DNA of 64,000 bases from Bombyx mori (GCF_030269925.1 NC_085128.1:15378501-15442500); one strand, 5' to 3'. Shown: positions 22,491 through 33,991, counted from the stretch's first letter. Notes: generated by a model from the sequence alone, not told the origin. Program-made: numbers and translations.

Positions 22491-22686
22491 GTGTCATAGA
22501 TTTACTGGAGCTCATAGACATCTACAACGTAAATGCGCCATTCACCTTGAGATATAAGTTATTAGATCTCAGTATAGTTATAACGGCTGCCCTACCTTTC
22601 AAACTGAAACGCGTTACTGCTTCACGGCAGAAATAAGCGTTGTGGTATCTACCCGCGCGGACTCACAAGAGGTCTTACCATCAGTA
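22491..22686 (-). mobile_element. Bm1 SINE fragment
   Basis: Reversed, lacking both the tail and the head. It runs from TACTGGAGC... to GGTCTTACCATCAGTA, so it stops at the boundary shared by the other short Bm1 copies. Confidence 0.8.
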
Positions 22687-22689
22687 AAA

Positions 22690-23125
22690 AATATTTGTAC
22701 TTAGTATTTGGTGTTTATTTTTAGTAGAAACAACGGTAATAGTGAGCCTGAGTATTAAGTTTTAAAAGTACATAATTTATTTCTTGTGTGAATTTAAAAA
22801 CCATTTTAATTTAAGTAACATAAGCATATTGATATACCTAAAACAATTAGAACGAGAATTTTTTTCAACATTTATTCATATAAAACTATTCGATAAAACG
22901 ATTATTTCATAAGTAATCTTGAAGGAGACAACCGCGCGATTATAGTCAAAGTATCTATTTGATAGTGTTCTATTCAATTATCTTTCGAGATCCTATCTTT
23001 GAGTCTCGTCACTAGAATGCTAGACGTTTTAATACAAGAATAATGTTCCCTCTCTAAGCTAAAGACTACAATGTAGATAAACACTTAACTGTAGTATTGT
23101 GTACTGTGTTATTGTACGTCAACGG
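22690..23125. other. Stretch without recognised gene
   Basis: AT-rich, nothing identifiable. Confidence 0.4.
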
Positions 23126-23129
23126 AAAA

Positions 23130-23255
23130 TACATTATCTATATATTAATATCTGTTATTATAGAAGTATGATAGTCTTTGACAATAGAACCTTAATAATG
23201 TTCAAACTTATAATTTCAATTAATTATAATCGAATTTCGACTACAGAGTGACCAC
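23130..23255 (-). mobile_element. Terminal fragment of the foldback MITE
   Basis: Reverse complement of the outer left arm of the 21651 element, ending TCGACTACAGAGTGACCAC next to TA. Confidence 0.6.
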
Positions 23256-23259
23256 TAGT

Positions 23260-25720
23260 ATACAAGAAATACGTAAGCATAAAATTATAAAAATACATTA
23301 AAAAAATGTGAAAATATCGAATGTTCACGAAAATAGTCCCCGTTGTTTACTGAATGAGGTATCCTGTTTTGCTTTAGAATGAGTTTGTGAAGTGGTCGAG
23401 TAGTATAACAACTGATTATCCTAGTTTTATGTAGTTCTGTTTTTGGTTTTAATTTAAAACTTTAATGGAGTTTTAATTTATTGCTTTGGCGGGAGTCGTA
23501 GGAATTGTGGTCCTTTGAAATGTTTTAGCCTTTAGTTTTATATTTTAGCGAAATATTCCGAACTCTTTTTCACGGAATTTAATTCCTCAAATATCTTTGC
23601 TAATGATGTTTGATATTCGCGGTATCATTGTAGTACTTGCTGCGTATATGTGGGACTCATAAAAATATGTTTGTTTGGGATCATAGGAATTCGTCGGCAA
23701 TTAGTGCACTTCTCACAGAAATTTTGTTTTATTTGTTAGTCCAGTACTGTAGTAATTTTTACCGACAGATTTTTTTTCTACATACCTACTGTTAAGCTTG
23801 TTTTCGTAGCCATTTCAAAAAATACTTTTTTAGTTCAAACATTCAAGTTATAAGGAGAAACTGCAGAAGATCTTACGTGGGGTCGCGCTGGAAATTGGGA
23901 AAGTCGTGCGAAGACTGCCATCTGAAGACGCTTTGAAAATCGTTAAAGTTTTAAACACAAATAAATTCGCTTTACACAGCAATTTATACAAATAGTTGGA
24001 AGGTTACTTGATGAAAAAAGGCCACTGACATTATAACATTAGTAATTGAGAGCTTTGAAAATTGTAAATATTTTCCCGGATCAATATTTAACTATATTGT
24101 TAGTAAGTGGTCACCGACACGTATGGACATTACCAATGACAGGGGTACAGCTAAGCCGCTGCCTAATGCTGAGGACTCTCCTCTTCAAGCTTCCTTTTCA
24201 GGACTTATCACGGCACTCAGGAAACACCGCGGAGGGGAGTTCATTCTAAACCGGATTGTAGGTTTTCTTCTAAGTTTGGGTCGTCATTTCTGAAGGTTGA
24301 GTCTAGTTTGAAGACTGTTCACTGACCCCTCGTTACACAATCATTCTCCGCGAGTCTAAATTTTCGCCAGTATTTAATGTTTCAGGTATAGGCATGCTGG
24401 CGAGTGATGCTAGCAGTTTTGATAGGTTCGAAGTTATTAGTAAATTAGGTACCTACGTGCCAAAAAATATATCTGAAATCGCACTGTGAATGAACACAGT
24501 AATTTTCGATAGTATGGATAAATTTCGCTCCCGTCGTGGCTGGTGGCGCGATCTTAAAAAGGACATGAAAGGACTGCCTTGAAAAATACCTCAAATTTAA
24601 CTCCACGCGGGCACACGAGAAGGAAAGGTGTTAACCGATTAAGGAAACCGATTGGTTCAAGCTAATCAATTCCCCTTCGTTTTTCGTTCTTCGGTCGAAC
24701 TCCGTATACTCATTCACTCCAAGTCCGATTAAACCGGTCAATCATTTGGTCCCATCGTTCAGTTAACCGGAAAATTGGTAATTAGGTGCCATAGGTGATA
24801 AAATGTCGGAGCGCGTGTTCCCTCTAGATAAAGTCGGTTAGTGTAGAAAATATAGCTTCGCTGTCGATTGTTTCAATTTGTAATTTGTAAAAGTTGAACG
24901 TAATTCGGAGGACAACCGCAGCTCGGGATTGAACGGGCGGGGTTTATTTGCATAAAACTAATTACCTTGTATACGAGTGTTTGCAAAGTCGCTTTGTTGA
25001 CAAGTCTCGATGGTAATAAAGCTGTGGTTGCAAAAAATAATTATAGATCCACCGAAAACAGGATTTCGTATTTAAATTGCATACCCGTCGAATGTTTAGA
25101 CGTAGGCCGGTTCATCGATGTCAAAGTTTAATACGGAACAAAATTTCTTTGGTCTCCTCATGTAACTAGTTCGGCGGTTCAAGAACTTTTTTATTGACGT
25201 GTTAAAAGGTGAACGCCACTTAGCTAGAATAGCCTTTTAATCTACCAGTAAATAGGAAAAAAACAAAAACAAAAAAAAAAACTTACAGACTCTGTATCCC
25301 AATTAAGCAAACTAAGAAACCATTCGTTTACTTGATTTTTTCAAATTCACAATGGTACTCACTTATGAAGATCTATAATAGTTAATATGATGAATAAAAT
25401 AAAACTACCAGCACTCAACACAGCATATTGAGCAACACAGCATTCAATTAAGTGAACTTTAACTTATTTAGAATAAAAACAATAAAAAACAATGTGTCCT
25501 AATCCTCGTGTTAAATGTTTCGCGGGTACTATATATTAGTAGTGCGACTGCATAAATTTCTAATTTTAAAAACGTCATGTCCGCTGTAGGTACATGCCAA
25601 ATATATTGCGATTTTTCTAAATCATTATTATCTCCTTGTTTATCTTCAGTAAAAAGTATTTGAGATATAAATTAATTTGGGATAGAGCCCGTTCAACGTG
25701 GAGTGCGTCGTCTGTGTCCC
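23260..25720. other. 2.4-kb stretch without gene
   Basis: No supported coding region. A degenerate LINE-tail block (GTCACCGACACGTATGGAC, then GCTAAGCCGCTGCCTAATGC) sits at about 24108-24180. The rest looks single-copy within this window. Confidence 0.45.
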
Positions 25721-25726
25721 GGTGGG

Positions 25727-25975
25727 GCAGTTAGAGAGTTCACAGTCCACCGGAGATGCCGAGTTTGGGGGCTCTGCGATTACAAGTACTTTTCTAGTCT
25801 GAGAGCTAACTATTATTATCATCATAGAATCAACGTTAATTTAACACAATAAAGTTTCCCACTACCTAATCATTTCATTATTCCCTAGATTTTTTACTAA
25901 TCCCATGCTTGCCGAGGAGAGTTTATCTCAAAGCATTATATCCAATTCAGTATGAAAATTTGCGCTCGGAGTTAA
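25727..25975 (-). repeat. Dispersed repeat, copy 2 (inverted partner of 20866)
   Basis: About 250 bp matching 20866-21118 in reverse orientation. It extends on its left into GTGTCCCGGTGGGG, which the first copy lacks. Confidence 0.65.
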
Positions 25976-25979
25976 GAGA

Positions 25980-26520
25980 ATCGTGATATTTATAGGCTCC
26001 AAATAACTTCTAGCTTAAGGTTTTGCCCCGGAGTATTAAGTATAGTATCCTTTCGATTGATGCGATCGTGACGTAGTTTAAAATAATTAAGTAACGAATG
26101 AAATTTTATGTCAATATTATAAATACAGAACTAACTCTGTTTTTGTTCACGCCCAAACAACTAAACAAACTTGTTATGAAAATAGTTTGAACTCTGGAAA
26201 ATATTATTATACTATAGTTCAAGACTACCATCTCTTCGCCCTGCCGGGGGAATGAACGAATAGGTGTCCGCCCACGTGATGTAAATTGGAGTCCACGCGA
26301 CAACAACTGCCCACCGAAAGCTGCTCATATTTAAATGTAAATTTTATGCTCAATTACAGTTTGAAATACATTTTATTTTATAATATACATATGTACATGT
26401 GGGATCCTCCATTTGATTGTCTCTGATCGATTCGAATCGACAGTTCTTCACAAAAAATTGATGTTAATTCCGTCTTTATTAAGTACAGCAAAGTAAATAA
26501 AATATACACGTCTTTCGCCT
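25980..26520. other. Stretch without recognised gene
   Basis: No gene. Nothing repeated elsewhere in the window was noticed. Confidence 0.4.
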
Positions 26521-26524
26521 TCAG

Positions 26525-27272
26525 AGCTACACCGCCCTAAGCACGTCCTTACGGATCCACCAGTTCCATAACCCTCAGCCCTAGACGCCTTTAGTTCTAA
26601 CACTAGGAGCAGGCTTAGGGAACTCAGTAACCGTACTCGTCGAACTCGGCAAAGAGTTCGACGTGCAACCTAACCCATACATCGGCCCGCTGAATTTCTC
26701 GCCGCATCTTCTCAGCGGACTGTGATTCCAATCCGGTAGTAGATTAATTTACAAAGCAGCTGCTGCTGCTCTTGAGTTGTCAGGTCTCCTTTGGAAGCGC
26801 TCGGGCAGCTGTTAGAAAATCCCATCCCTCCTGTAATTTATGTTGGTTCGTAGGTTCGTGGAATGCACTAACAGAGGTTTTTGTGAGAAAAATATTTATT
26901 ATCTATAGTGGCGTCGGATGACAAAACTTTAGTGGTTAGGAAGCGCGCGGCGTTCGTTGCTTTTGTCACAGCACTGACTTCGTTCGCTTCAGGTCATCGG
27001 TCCGAGGCCCCCTCACTTCTCGTTGAACCCCGCGCACTCCCTCTTACAAATCTTGTTAATTTAAAACTAAGCTAAAAATTTGCTAACTTCTTTTAACAAA
27101 ACGAATTCACCATACAAACAAACATACACCAAATATACCAATCACAGCTCCAAATTTATATTTAACGCATCGCTAACACCTCCTGTCTGAGCCTTTGCTC
27201 GCCTACCTGTACTGGTGAAACTGGAAAGACCAACAGAAAACCAGTAATCCATCCTTCCTAAAAAAAAAATTT
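26525..27272 (+). mobile_element. L1-like LINE 3' fragment, type 2 tail, split by a solo LTR
   Basis: The 5' part (26525-26831) carries CTCGCCGCATCTTCTCAGC and TCTCCTTTGGAAGCGCTCGG. The 3' part (27179-27272) carries TGAGCCTTTGCTCGCC and CTGGTGAAACTGGAAAG with an A tail. The same blocks run unbroken in reverse at 37698-38018. A solo LTR interrupts this copy. Confidence 0.7.
26832..27178 (+). mobile_element. Solo LTR, 347 bp, inside an L1-like LINE
   Basis: Starts TGTAATTTATGTTGG and ends CGCTAACA. It is flanked on both sides by CCTCC (26827-26831 and 27179-27183), a five-base target duplication. Removing it restores the LINE block order seen at 37698. It is a different family from the 4906 LTR; orientation is not certain. 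Confidence 0.75.
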
Positions 27273-27274
27273 CA

Positions 27275-27735
27275 CTCCGTCTGTACACCGTTGCATCGGG
27301 TAACTATATATTATACCCTAATTCCTCCTCTCGCTTAAAATAAATTTATATGTCAAACATTCATTCACCGCCGCCGTCTCTTTTACCTCTCCTATTTCTC
27401 TCACTCAGTCACACTCCATATTTGTTTCATTCATCCATACATTTCCCACATACTTTACTGAAACATAAAATATTTTCCGGAGCATCTAGCTCCTTGCAAA
27501 ACTTGTCTTTGTTCGGGTTTCGTTTTTTTCTCGTGTGTGGAAGTTATTTACTTTCGTAACAGGCGGATATACGGGCGCTGAGCGTAGTTTCGGTAACTAT
27601 AGAGACAGGTAAGGAACGTTTAACTTCGCTTATAAATTTCGTGTTTTTCCAAACTTGGCGTTTTCTAGAGCCAGACTTGGCCATACGACAGTGCCTTTGA
27701 TATTGCATTTAAAGGCTTGCTAGCACTAAAATGCT
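27275..27735. other. Stretch without recognised gene
   Basis: The pyrimidine-rich stretch near 27360-27440 gives a Ser/Pro-rich frame that I do not regard as a gene. Confidence 0.4.
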
Positions 27736-27737
27736 TT

Positions 27738-28173
27738 TTGGTTTTTATTTATTGCTTAGTTCGGTGGATGAGCTCACAGCCCACCTGGTGTTAAGTGGTT
27801 ACTGGAGCCCATAGACATCTACAACGTAATTGCGCCACCCATCTTGAGATATAAGTTCTAAGGTCTCAAGTATAGTTACAATGGCTGCTCTACCGTTCAA
27901 ACCGAAACGCAACACGGTAGAAATAGGCAGGGTGGTGGTACCTGCCCGTGCGGACTCACAAGAGTTCCTACCACCAGTAATTAAGCAAATAATAATTTTG
28001 CGGGTTTGATTTTTATCACACGATGTTATTCCTTCACCATAGAAGTCAATCGTGAGCATTTGTTGAGTGCGTATTGCATTAGAAAAATTGGTACCCGCCT
28101 GCGGGATTCGAACACCGGTGTATTGCTCAACATGAATGCACCGGACGTCTTGTCCTTTAGGCCACGACGACTT
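27738..28173 (-). mobile_element. Bm1 SINE, full length
   Basis: Complete reversed copy: T-run, TTATTGCTTAG, the body, the linker, then the tRNA-like head with GCGGGATTCGAACACC and TCCTTTAGGCCACGACGAC. Confidence 0.9.
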
Positions 28174-28179
28174 CATGAA

Positions 28180-29414
28180 AATGTCACTGAACTTTGTATA
28201 ACCTGAAGCCGATTGCATCTTCTTTATGGACGGTAGAATTAGTATTGAAAGAAACGAGGGAAAAGGGATGTTTTCTTTCTTACTCTCAAAGGAAAACGCA
28301 GCGATGACACAGCAGTGGTCATCATTAATGAAATGTCTGCATCACGACGAACTTCTTACCCACAGTTAAAATTATATCTTCTTCTTTAATAAGCCAGCCA
28401 ATCTAGAGTTTGGTGTTCCTTCTACTGTCTTGGGCCATATAAAGCCGGTTTTAGCCCACAGATCTAACGATAATCGTCCACCTCATTTGTTGCCTGCCTA
28501 GAATTGACCACGCAAAAATATGACATGTTTGACATGTGTATGACAATCGCCTTGGCCCAATAATGTAAAACCGCTTTGGGAGTGTGTGTGTGTGTGGAAT
28601 TAAACAGGGAATTGTTTAAAAGTACCGCCATTGACGGGAACATTGAAGCGTCCATCAATATTCTATGGATCAAGATACGAATGTAAATACTTATTACAGA
28701 ACAATATTTTAAAAACAGTAGCTTGATTTATTTGAAGAATATTTAAGAAATATCTGAAAAGACATATTAGAAAACTACTAATAGGGGGGATGATAAAACT
28801 ATTTGATTGATTCAAAGGCATACAAGCATTTGCTTCACGCGGACAATGTTGACTGTTCCCTGAAGCTCATAGAGATTGTCATTACCAGCTGGGGCTCAGC
28901 GAAGCCGCGTGTGCTGGGTCAATGATTCGAAATATGATATCGGTATCTGCTACGGTCAGTTATATCGTCATTTAGAAATTTGGTAAATATAATTCTTAAA
29001 ATTTTAAATTAGACTTCCTTAGACGGCACCGTAATGACGCCAAAAGTACAGATACTGGAGAAAAAATAAAATGCATGATAGATACTCTGAACGCCATTTT
29101 GAACGGGAACTCTTTTCATTGATTTCCAGTAACAAGTGGATTAGTCGCCGACAACATTGGTGAACGCAGATAAGGGTGTCGTGGCCACTGGCACCGCCTT
29201 CCTTTGTTTCAGCTCTCATTGTTTCAAACTAACAATGGCTTTTGGGGGTTGTAACGAGCTGGCTAACTTGGGGGGTTGACCGCAGAGTAGCTAACTTAAT
29301 TTCAACGTAGATTTTATTGTAAAAGCTTTCCTCTGCATGGGATGGGTATTCGATCTAATAGCTATCTGAAGTGGTTACCAGAGCCTTTGGACATCAGCAT
29401 GCCTTTTTATATTG
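28180..29414. other. Stretch without recognised gene
   Basis: No gene. A short (TG)n run is at about 28583-28596. Confidence 0.4.
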
Positions 29415-29652
29415 ATTAGACCGGTGAACGAGTTCAAGGTCCACTTGGTGTTGGTGATCACTGGACATCAATAACTTAAATGCAGTCACCTACCTTCAGA
29501 TATGAGATCGCAGCTCTATAGTATAACGCTTGAAACTGGAACGCATTAATTCGCCATAGAAATAGATAGGGGTGTGGTATCTACCCGTGCGGGCTTGTAA
29601 GACGCCATTAGTAATCAAGCAAATTATAATTCTTGCAGGTTTGGTTTCCTAC
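29415..29652 (-). mobile_element. Bm1 SINE, degraded body
   Basis: Reversed and diverged copy: GTGAACGAGTTCAAGGTCCA through GGTATCTACCCGTGCGG to CAAATTATAATTCTTGCAGG. A Bm1-like tRNA head (GATCCGAACCTCGGC, GTCTTACACTTTAGACCA) is found at 30063-30137, so a LINE insertion between the two may have split one element. Confidence 0.7.
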
Positions 29653-29689
29653 CTATTCCAGTAACCTCGAGGGGTTATTCTAGATTCAC

Positions 29690-29945
29690 CGAACTAGTAG
29701 GTGAGCTCACGGCGCTCGAACCTCACGTCGTTACTAACACTAACCCTAGCAAGAGCAGTGCTTCGCAGGATCTACCACCGGATCGGAAACGCGACCTACT
29801 GAGAAGTTCCGGCGAGAAACTCAGTGGGCTGTGTCTGTGGGTAAATTTACTCGCCGAGCCCTTAGTCGAAAGTGATGGGTTCGACGAGAGCGATTACCGG
29901 TGTTTGAGGTACCTAAAAGCACCGTTAGTGGATTAGGAGGATCCG
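29690..29945 (-). mobile_element. L1-like LINE 3' fragment (BMC1/L1Bm type)
   Basis: Reversed blocks: CCTAGCAAGAGCAGTGCTTC, ATCTACCACCGGATCGGAAA, CGGCGAGAAACTCAGTGGGC, then TACCTAAAAGCACCGTTAGT. No clean target duplication found. Confidence 0.65.
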
Positions 29946-30062
29946 AAATGACGTGTTTAGGGTGACGTCGACTGTTTACCATTTGGTCCACAGGATCGGG
30001 AATGTAGTTACCGGCGGCCACGATGAGGGGCTCTCGTGTCGTGCCTTCTCGAAATGGTGTTG

Positions 30063-30137
30063 CTGTGGGATCCGAACCTCGGCACTGTCTCATCGCTCGA
30101 TACGAATGCACCGCACGTCTTACACTTTAGACCATGA
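30063..30137 (-). mobile_element. Bm1 tRNA-like head, detached
   Basis: A reversed B-box GGGATCCGAACC, then GATACGAATGCACCGCACG, then a reversed A-box CTTTAGACCATGAC. Not a functional tRNA gene, because the acceptor stem partner is absent. Confidence 0.5.
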
Positions 30138-30139
30138 CC

Positions 30140-30524
30140 TCAATTCACTATGATGTGAATTCCACTTGATCGACTCGATCGATTCAATGAGATCGACCCC
30201 TATAATTTACACATGTTTGGTGTTTTCTATTGTGTGTTACATATTGTGTATTAAAGAAGATAATTATTTTTAATAATTTTGGTGCAAGTCCGTCCCATTC
30301 GGTATGAAACTTAGTGTACTTGTAGGATTTACTTGTTTCATTTCATTACAGCTACGGGATTACTCTTTGTTGTTCTTTAGTGAATTTTAAAATAAAATAG
30401 CCAATTTGTTTTACTTTTTTAAATGTGTTTGAATAGTTTGCTAGTAATGCGGTTTCTCGATTCACATTCAGTGACTTACTTGAATACAACAGAGAATGCG
30501 GCGTCATATTTTAAGGTGCCTTCA
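30140..30524. other. Stretch without recognised gene
   Basis: Nothing identified. Confidence 0.4.
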
Positions 30525-30536
30525 CTTCACGCGTTT

Positions 30537-30637
30537 TTTTTTTTTTTTATTATTGAAGGATTACTGCTGGCCCGGAGGCCTTTCCAGTTTCACCAGGACA
30601 GGTGGGCGAGCAAAGGTTCAGCCAGGAGGGGTGGGAT
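30537..30637 (-). mobile_element. L1-like LINE tail, 101 bp, with 12-bp target duplication
   Basis: T-run, then AAGGATTACTGCTGGCCCGG to CAGCCAGGAGGGGTGG. Flanked by CTTCACGCGTTT at 30525-30536 and 30638-30649. An extreme 5' truncation. Confidence 0.75.
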
Positions 30638-30716
30638 CTTCACGCGTTTACGTTTTAATGTCGGGAAGGTCTGGTAACCACTTAACACTAGGCGAGTGGC
30701 AAAAGAAGCTCAAGTA

Positions 30717-30815
30717 GCGCTTCGTTTTAAGCGTCAATTACTGGTAGTAGCGGTTCGTTTTAAGCATCAATTACTGGTAGTAGCGATTCGATTTAAGCGT
30801 CAATTGCTGGTAGTA
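30717..30815 (+). repeat. Tandem repeat, three 33-bp units
   Basis: Each unit runs GCGCTTCGTTTTAAGCGTCA then ATTACTGGTAGTA, with one to four differences. Because 33 is a multiple of three, the frame 30696-30899 stays open as 11-residue repeats (RFKRQLLVVAV). Confidence 0.85.
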
Positions 30816-30899
30816 GTGCAAATTGTAAATTCGCACAAGCAGGCAGGTCAGTTTGAACGCTGGGAAAAGTGTCAAATTATACAATTGAGGCTTTTTTAA

Positions 30900-31141
30900 A
30901 GTGTGTGAAATTCATGTAGTGACTTAAGTAAACTCCGGACACTACTTCACTGCACATGACCTCAACATGCACCTCACAGTTTCTCCAATCTTAGAGTAAA
31001 CCTGTCCGAGTGTTTTTTCCCTTTTTCCCATAAGTTAGGTTCGCGTTTTTTGCTTTTTGTACATTTACAACACATTAATTTTTATAACCATGTGTCAGAA
31101 GAAGAAATCGATATCTTCACTTCACTTTTTCTTTTATTACA
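30900..31141. other. Stretch without recognised gene
   Basis: Nothing identified before the mariner left end. Confidence 0.4.
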
Positions 31142-31143
31142 TA

Positions 31144-32450
31144 CCTAGTCAGGTCATAAATTCTGTCACATGTTTAATGTAAAATAATTGAAACAAGTTT
31201 ATTCATTATGTAACCATTCATATACCAAAACGAACTTAACAAAACATAGATTCTTATGACACTAAAGTTTATTCAAAATGACCTCCGTGATTTTGAATAC
31301 AGGCCTTCAATCTGCGCGGCCAGTCGTCTATCACAGCACGAACGAGGTCCATGTCAATATCGGCGGCTGCCATAATCAAGGATGTCTTGAGTGACTCCAA
31401 ATTGGGATGAGGCTTTGAGCACGCCTTTTCCTCCAAGTGTTGCCATATCTTGTAATCTAACGGATTCAAATCTGGACTGGAGGAGGGCCAGTCTTCGTGC
31501 CGGATGAAGTCGATTTCACGCGCCACCAGCGAGTCTTGTGTGCTCTTCGCTCTATGAGCTGGCGCCGAATCTTGTTGGAATACCCAGTGCCTGTTATTGA
31601 ACATGGTATGAGAAACAGGTTCCACAAGGTCCGTCAGGACTGTATTTTGATACACAACTGCATTCGTTTTTACACCTTTCTCACAAAAATGTACCTCTGT
31701 TAAGCCCCAATAAGAAACTCCCAACCATACCATGAGCGAGGATGGAAAATGACCTCGTTGGACACGCGGAATACGGTTGCTCGCTTCTTCACTACTGTGT
31801 GCGTACACCTTATCATTTTGTTTGTTGTAGCTCTCTTCTACGGTAAAAATTTTTTCATCCGAAAAAAGAATTTCCCGATATTTTTTTCCCGCGTACCGCT
31901 TTAACAAAGCGCGGCATCTCTTCAGTCTCAGGTCCATTAGACGACCATTTAAACGATGTCCTGTTTTTCTTCGATATGCCCGAAGCCCTAAGTCTTCATT
32001 TAACACCCTTTTCACCGTGGTTCTGCTTAACCCCATCTGAAGGGCCAACAGTTTCTGCTTACGTTTGGGATTTCTTTGAATTCGCGCCTTCACAGCTTTT
32101 ATCACTGCTGGAGTCCTAACAGACCGAGGGCGACAACTTCTTGACTTGTCATCTACACTAGAGTCTTCATTGTATCGTTTGATGGTACGATAAACGAATC
32201 TTTTGGTTATATTAAAAATTTTCAGTATGTTAAAAATTTGAATTGGCGCGTAACCGCAACGATGCAACGCAATAACTGCAACACGGTCTTCTTTAAGCGT
32301 CCACTCCATATTTAAAAATGAGTAAAATTCTAAAAGTATACATTTTTATTTTCATGAACAATTCGAAATTCGAATTCAATAAACTTTTTTGTGGCCAGCA
32401 TTCTAAAAGAAAAGTTTTTACTGTGTGACAATACTTATGAACTGACTAGT
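31144..32450 (-). mobile_element. Mariner (DD37D) element, copy 1, complete
   Basis: 1307 bp between TA dinucleotides (31142-31143 and 32451-32452). Terminal inverted repeats of about 27 bp: CCTAGTCAGGTCATAAATTC on the left, and ACTAGTCAGTTCATAAGTAT read inward from the right. It contains an uninterrupted transposase frame on the minus strand. Copy 2 lies at 52095. Confidence 0.92.
31269..32309 (-). CDS. Mariner transposase, DD37D type, intact frame
   Basis: A 346-residue transposase, the normal length for the superfamily, which cuts out and inserts the element at TA. The N-terminal half has two helix-turn-helix regions (about residues 1-110: FNILKIFNITKRFVYRTIKR and LALQMGLSRTTVKRVL). The catalytic triad is D151 (LFSDEKIF), D247 (FQQDSAPAH) and D285 (SPDLNPLDY). 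The gap between the last two is 37 residues, so this is the DD37D (maT/mori) lineage rather than DD34D mariner or DD34E Tc1. No stop or frameshift. The frame ends about 125 bp inside the left terminal repeat. Whether it is active cannot be told from sequence. Confidence 0.92.
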   Translation of the reverse strand: MEWTLKEDRVAVIALHRCGYAPIQIFNILKIFNITKRFVYRTIKRYNEDSSVDDKSRSCRPRSVRTPAVIKAVKARIQRNPKRKQKLLALQMGLSRTTVKRVLNEDLGLRAYRRKTGHRLNGRLMDLRLKRCRALLKRYAGKKYREILFSDEKIFTVEESYNKQNDKVYAHSSEEASNRIPRVQRGHFPSSLMVWLGVSYWGLTEVHFCEKGVKTNAVVYQNTVLTDLVEPVSHTMFNNRHWVFQQDSAPAHRAKSTQDSLVAREIDFIRHEDWPSSSPDLNPLDYKIWQHLEEKACSKPHPNLESLKTSLIMAAADIDMDLVRAVIDDWPRRLKACIQNHGGHFE

Positions 32451-32452
32451 TA

Positions 32453-32737
32453 TATATAAAAATGAATTGCTGTTCGTTAGTCTCGCTAAAACTCGAGAAC
32501 GGCTGGACCGATATGGCAAATTTTGGTCTTGAATGATTTGAAGAAGTCCATAGAAGGTTTAAAAGGTAAATATATATGAAAATGCTCGGAATTAAATAAA
32601 AAGAAAAAAAAATCTTTTTCCTTTAATGTGTCCCCCGTCGGACGGATTTCTTTTGCTTGTTTTAAGTTTATTTTATACAAAAGCTTAAGTCTTTTATGTA
32701 TCGACTGAGGCACTACGAAGTCTGCCGGGTCAGCTAG
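32453..32737 (+). mobile_element. Non-autonomous Helitron-like element
   Basis: Begins TATATAAAAATGAATTGCTG and ends TGCCGGGTCAGCTAG before T, which fits the CTRR end and A/T insertion habit of Helitrons. It directly abuts the right end of the mariner, so its extreme 5' end may be lost. Confidence 0.6.
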
Positions 32738-32739
32738 TT

Positions 32740-33345
32740 ATAGCTATAAATTGAAACAGTATAGTATTTTCAAAGTTCAAATCTGCCATCCAGTTATTGC
32801 AAATTGCATTTTCATCAAAATCGCTCCAAAACAACGTAAGTACGTGTGTATACGTATGTATATAATTTAATAAAAACGAAAAAAATACCTACATTTTATT
32901 TATTTATGCCATAAAAATGCGAACAACTAAGAAAAAAGAACCCATTGAATTTCACTTGAAGCCTTAAGGTCGGCTAACGAATCCAAAATCGTTTTTCATC
33001 CATAAAAGTAAATTCGTCTCAACCGAACATAGTATAATAAATGGGAGCGATTGTTCGTTTTCCACACGAGAGAGCGCGGGCGAAGACCAAATATTGTTCG
33101 AAATCACTAGACTATGTGTATTCAATACATGTAAATACACTGAAGCGTTTGAAAGTACGACTCGTAGAGTGAACAGATCTGACGCGTATTAACGAACTTC
33201 GTAATATCGAATTTGTCATCGCAGTGGATGCCAGCCCGTCCTGATTGGTGACACTGACATTTCTATACGTACGGATATTAATGTTAGTACCAGGTTTTTG
33301 TAATTCCACTATTTAACGTGTGTACCACATACCACACCGCTTTTG
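32740..33345. other. Stretch without recognised gene
   Basis: No coding support and no repeat identified. Confidence 0.4.
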
Positions 33346-33589
33346 TACTGGTGGTAGGCCTCTTGTGAGTCCGCGCGGGTAAGTACCATCGGTCTGCCTA
33401 TTTCTGCCGTGAAGCAGTAATGCGTTTCGGTTTGAAGGGTGGGGTAGCTGTTGTAACTATACTGAGACCTTAGAACTTATAGCTCAAGGTGGGTGGCACA
33501 TTTACGTTGTAGATGTCTATGGGCTCCAGTAACCATTTAACACCAGGTGGCCTGTGAGCTCGTCCATCCATCTAAGCAATAAAAAAAAA
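33346..33589 (+). mobile_element. Bm1 SINE, 5'-short form
   Basis: Starts ACTGGTGGTAGGCCTC and ends CATCTAAGCAATAAAAAAA. Same 5' boundary as the other short copies. Confidence 0.88.
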
Positions 33590-33594
33590 TCTAG

Positions 33595-33990
33595 ATACAA
33601 ATATAACGACCATTAAAAGTTGTTGCTTTTATCACAAGCGTTTATTTATATTGATTAGTTATATTATAAAATTATATTTTAATTAAACATATTATTATGT
33701 TTAATCAAAATCAATGTCATGTCACGTTAAATCGAGGTTCGTTATAACGGTGCTACATATAAACGGCACAGACGACACTAGCTGTCGATAAGTCAGCTCG
33801 CTTGACTGAGGCCCATTGGCGCGCGAACGGAGGCGTCAACATTCGTTTTTTTTTTCTTATTTTCTCTCGTGTGTCGTTGCTTTATAAAACTAATTTTTCA
33901 CTTGATTCAAACTTGGCACGGTATTCCGAAGACCGTGAGAAATCTTTCTGTCTTTGATCTAAAAATACCTTCGTATGTATTTTATTTCGT
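33595..33990. other. Stretch without recognised gene
   Basis: Contains a weak inverted repeat near 33660-33715 (TTGATTAG ... CTAATCAA-like AT-rich arms). No gene. Confidence 0.35.
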
Positions 33991-33991
33991 G

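Noticed and set aside
20866..25975. A large DNA transposon with 250-bp terminal inverted repeats
   Set aside because: The right copy continues inward past the left one, no transposase lies between them, and no target duplication was seen; two fragments of one repeat is simpler.
27350..27559. Ser/Pro/Leu-rich 69-residue frame
   Set aside because: Translation of a pyrimidine-rich stretch; no start context or homology recognised.
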